A DNA stretch of 64,000 nucleotides from AC2028 sp002373595 (GTDB lineage Bacteria > Bacillota > Clostridia > Lachnospirales > Lachnospiraceae), in the NCBI GenBank assembly GCA_946616365.1, contig CAMOIX010000007.1:17744-81743 (forward strand), in the 5' to 3' direction. The notes under the pieces were generated by a model. The model saw only the letters and a list, made by a program, of their open reading frames with translations, was not told the DNA's origin and made no database searches. A program made the translations under genes and the position numbers. Shown here in pieces: positions 63,208 to 64,000 of the stretch (position 1 is its first letter; each line of letters starts with the position of its first letter).

Positions 63208-63221
63208 TGTGTTCAACAAAG

Positions 63222-63252
63222 AAGCCGTCACACTATCGTGACGGCTTTTATT
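63222..63252 (+). terminator. Terminator of the pectinesterase gene
   Basis: Perfect ten-base stem AAGCCGTCAC/GTGACGGCTT (63222-63231 with 63238-63247) followed by TTTATT. It may also act on the converging ANTAR gene, whose stop codon (63248-63250) lies in the T run, though the minus-side T run is shorter. Confidence 0.88.
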
Positions 63253-63823
63253 CATACTCTTCTATTATGCGCTCAGCGATCCGTTTCCTGGAAAGCCCCG
63301 AATCCATTGCCTGTTTTCCTATATATCGATGAGCATCGTTCTCTGTCATCTTTTTCTTTTCGACAAGGAGTGCTTTGGCTTTGCTTATGATCTTCAGTTC
63401 TTCCAGTTTCTCTTCAAGTGCGAGGTTTTTCTTTTCGAGTTCCCTTATCGTTTCCTGTACCGATGAGAGATACTTTATCGCTCTGTCGAGGTTTTCCTTT
63501 GATACCGGTTTGGGCACAACGAGCACGCCTCTTCCCGATACCATATCGGCAACTTCACCGTAGATCTCCTCAGGCACAGCAAGAAGGACCGATGCCTTAC
63601 ACTCAGAGACAACATCAAGCGCAAAGGTCTCTCCCACTTCATCGGAAAGGGGTGCATCAATAAGCACCAGATCATAATACCTCTCGAGTATACTTCTCCT
63701 GGCGAGCGATGCGCTCCGCTTCGATTCTATTGTCACATAATCCCTAAGCGATCTTTTTACAAGTGAATCGAATCTATCGGATGGCGAAACTATTAATGCT
63801 GAGTGTTGTAGATTATACGACAT
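63248..63823 (-). CDS. ANTAR-domain response-regulator-like protein next to glnA
   Basis: AmiR/NasR-type RNA-binding antiterminator, 191 aa. An N-terminal receiver-like fold (about 1-115) has YDLVLIDAPLSDEVGE at the usual phospho-site place, then a coiled coil (about 120-145) and a C-terminal ANTAR three-helix domain (KAKALLVEKKKMTENDAHRY, MDSGLSRKRIAERII). Such regulators commonly follow glnA in Clostridia and act in nitrogen control. Start 63823 overlaps the glnA end by 11 bases; an ATG at 63850 would overlap more. No strong ribosome site, so coupling to glnA is likely. Confidence 0.87.
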   Translation of the reverse strand: MSYNLQHSALIVSPSDRFDSLVKRSLRDYVTIESKRSASLARRSILERYYDLVLIDAPLSDEVGETFALDVVSECKASVLLAVPEEIYGEVADMVSGRGVLVVPKPVSKENLDRAIKYLSSVQETIRELEKKNLALEEKLEELKIISKAKALLVEKKKMTENDAHRYIGKQAMDSGLSRKRIAERIIEEYE

Positions 63824-64000
63824 ACTCTGTAAGGATACCCTCAGGAACAATGCCGTTTACAAAGTCACTTCCCGAGGCATATTTAGCAGCTTCCTTCTTC
63901 GATGTAGGAAGCATTGCAGCCGTCTCATCCGACTCCTTGGGAAGTTCGAGTTTCTTTTCAATGCCTTCAAGTCCGGCATAGATCAGAAGCGCATACACGA
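63813..64000 (-). CDS. glnA: Glutamine synthetase type I, C-terminal end only
   Basis: The last 61 or so residues of a type I glutamine synthetase, cut by the window edge. The visible sequence YALLIYAGLEGIEKKLEL and SKKEAAKYASGSDFVNGIVP matches the C-terminal helices of clostridial GlnA. It makes glutamine from glutamate, ammonia and ATP. The stop TAA is at 63813-63815, inside the start region of the ANTAR gene. Confidence 0.88.
   Translation of the reverse strand, partial: VYALLIYAGLEGIEKKLELPKESDETAAMLPTSKKEAAKYASGSDFVNGIVPEGILTEYVV

Noticed and set aside
1..64000. CRISPR arrays, insertion sequences with transposase, prophage genes, replication origin, rRNA
   Set aside because: No regularly spaced repeats, transposase, integrase, phage structural or replication-initiation genes and no rRNA-like sequence were seen.

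Overview
The window looks like a chromosomal segment of a fibre-degrading Lachnospiraceae (Clostridia), of the rumen or gut Butyrivibrio/Roseburia type. This rests on gene content and style: apt-rel-hemZ synteny, lipoprotein sugar-binding proteins with MalF/MalG-type permeases but no local ATPase, many GGDEF/EAL proteins, an ANTAR regulator beside glnA, strong GGAGG ribosome binding sites and moderate base composition. The genus is inference. Nearly all genes lie on the minus strand. Exceptions are the GH95 fragment at the left edge, a tRNA-Leu and a pectinesterase near the right end.

Regions, left to right. (1) 1-9019: 3' part of a GH95 alpha-L-fucosidase gene, facing a minus-strand operon of cellobiose/mannobiose 2-epimerase, SGNH esterase, hotdog thioesterase, GGDEF-EAL protein and EAL protein. 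(2) 9127-18743: an export operon of two MacB-like ATPases (one with an AbrB-like tail), an FtsX-type permease, two lipoprotein adaptors and two paralogous cysteine-containing proteins of unknown function. It has a clear promoter and terminator. (3) 18904-32296: a roughly 13 kb sugar-uptake operon with two complete permease pairs and two binding proteins around an NHL-propeller protein, a YIP1 protein and a DUF5696 protein. (4) 32510-42508: a plant-polysaccharide block of GH51, GH36, GH130 and a GH5-GH10 fusion lipoprotein, ending in a diguanylate cyclase. (5) 42550-48438: surface-polysaccharide glycosyltransferases and a priming sugar transferase. (6) 48459-54012: housekeeping run SEC-C protein, apt, rel, hemZ, metallo-hydrolase. 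(7) 54196-55540: tRNA-Leu(AAG) and an AT-rich insert with a DUF3800 gene between imperfect inverted repeats. (8) 55679-58086: alpha/beta hydrolase and two membrane proteins. (9) 58154-63207: pectin/uronate catabolism (kdgK, eda, kduD, kduI and a divergent pectin methylesterase). (10) 63248-64000: ANTAR regulator and the 3' end of glnA.

The enzymes suggest use of hemicellulose and pectin. GH5-GH10 cuts glucan or mannan and xylan at the cell surface. GH51 removes arabinose and GH36 galactose. The GH130 phosphorylase with the 2-epimerase forms the known mannobiose route (epimerise Man-Man to Man-Glc, then phosphorolyse), and the SGNH esterase may deacetylate mannooligosaccharides. The kdu/kdg/eda genes convert unsaturated uronates to pyruvate and glyceraldehyde-3-phosphate. 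Three cyclic-di-GMP enzymes sit at the ends of two of these carbohydrate operons. The least understood parts are the export operon with the paired cysteine proteins and the double-transporter operon with NHL, YIP1 and DUF5696 proteins.
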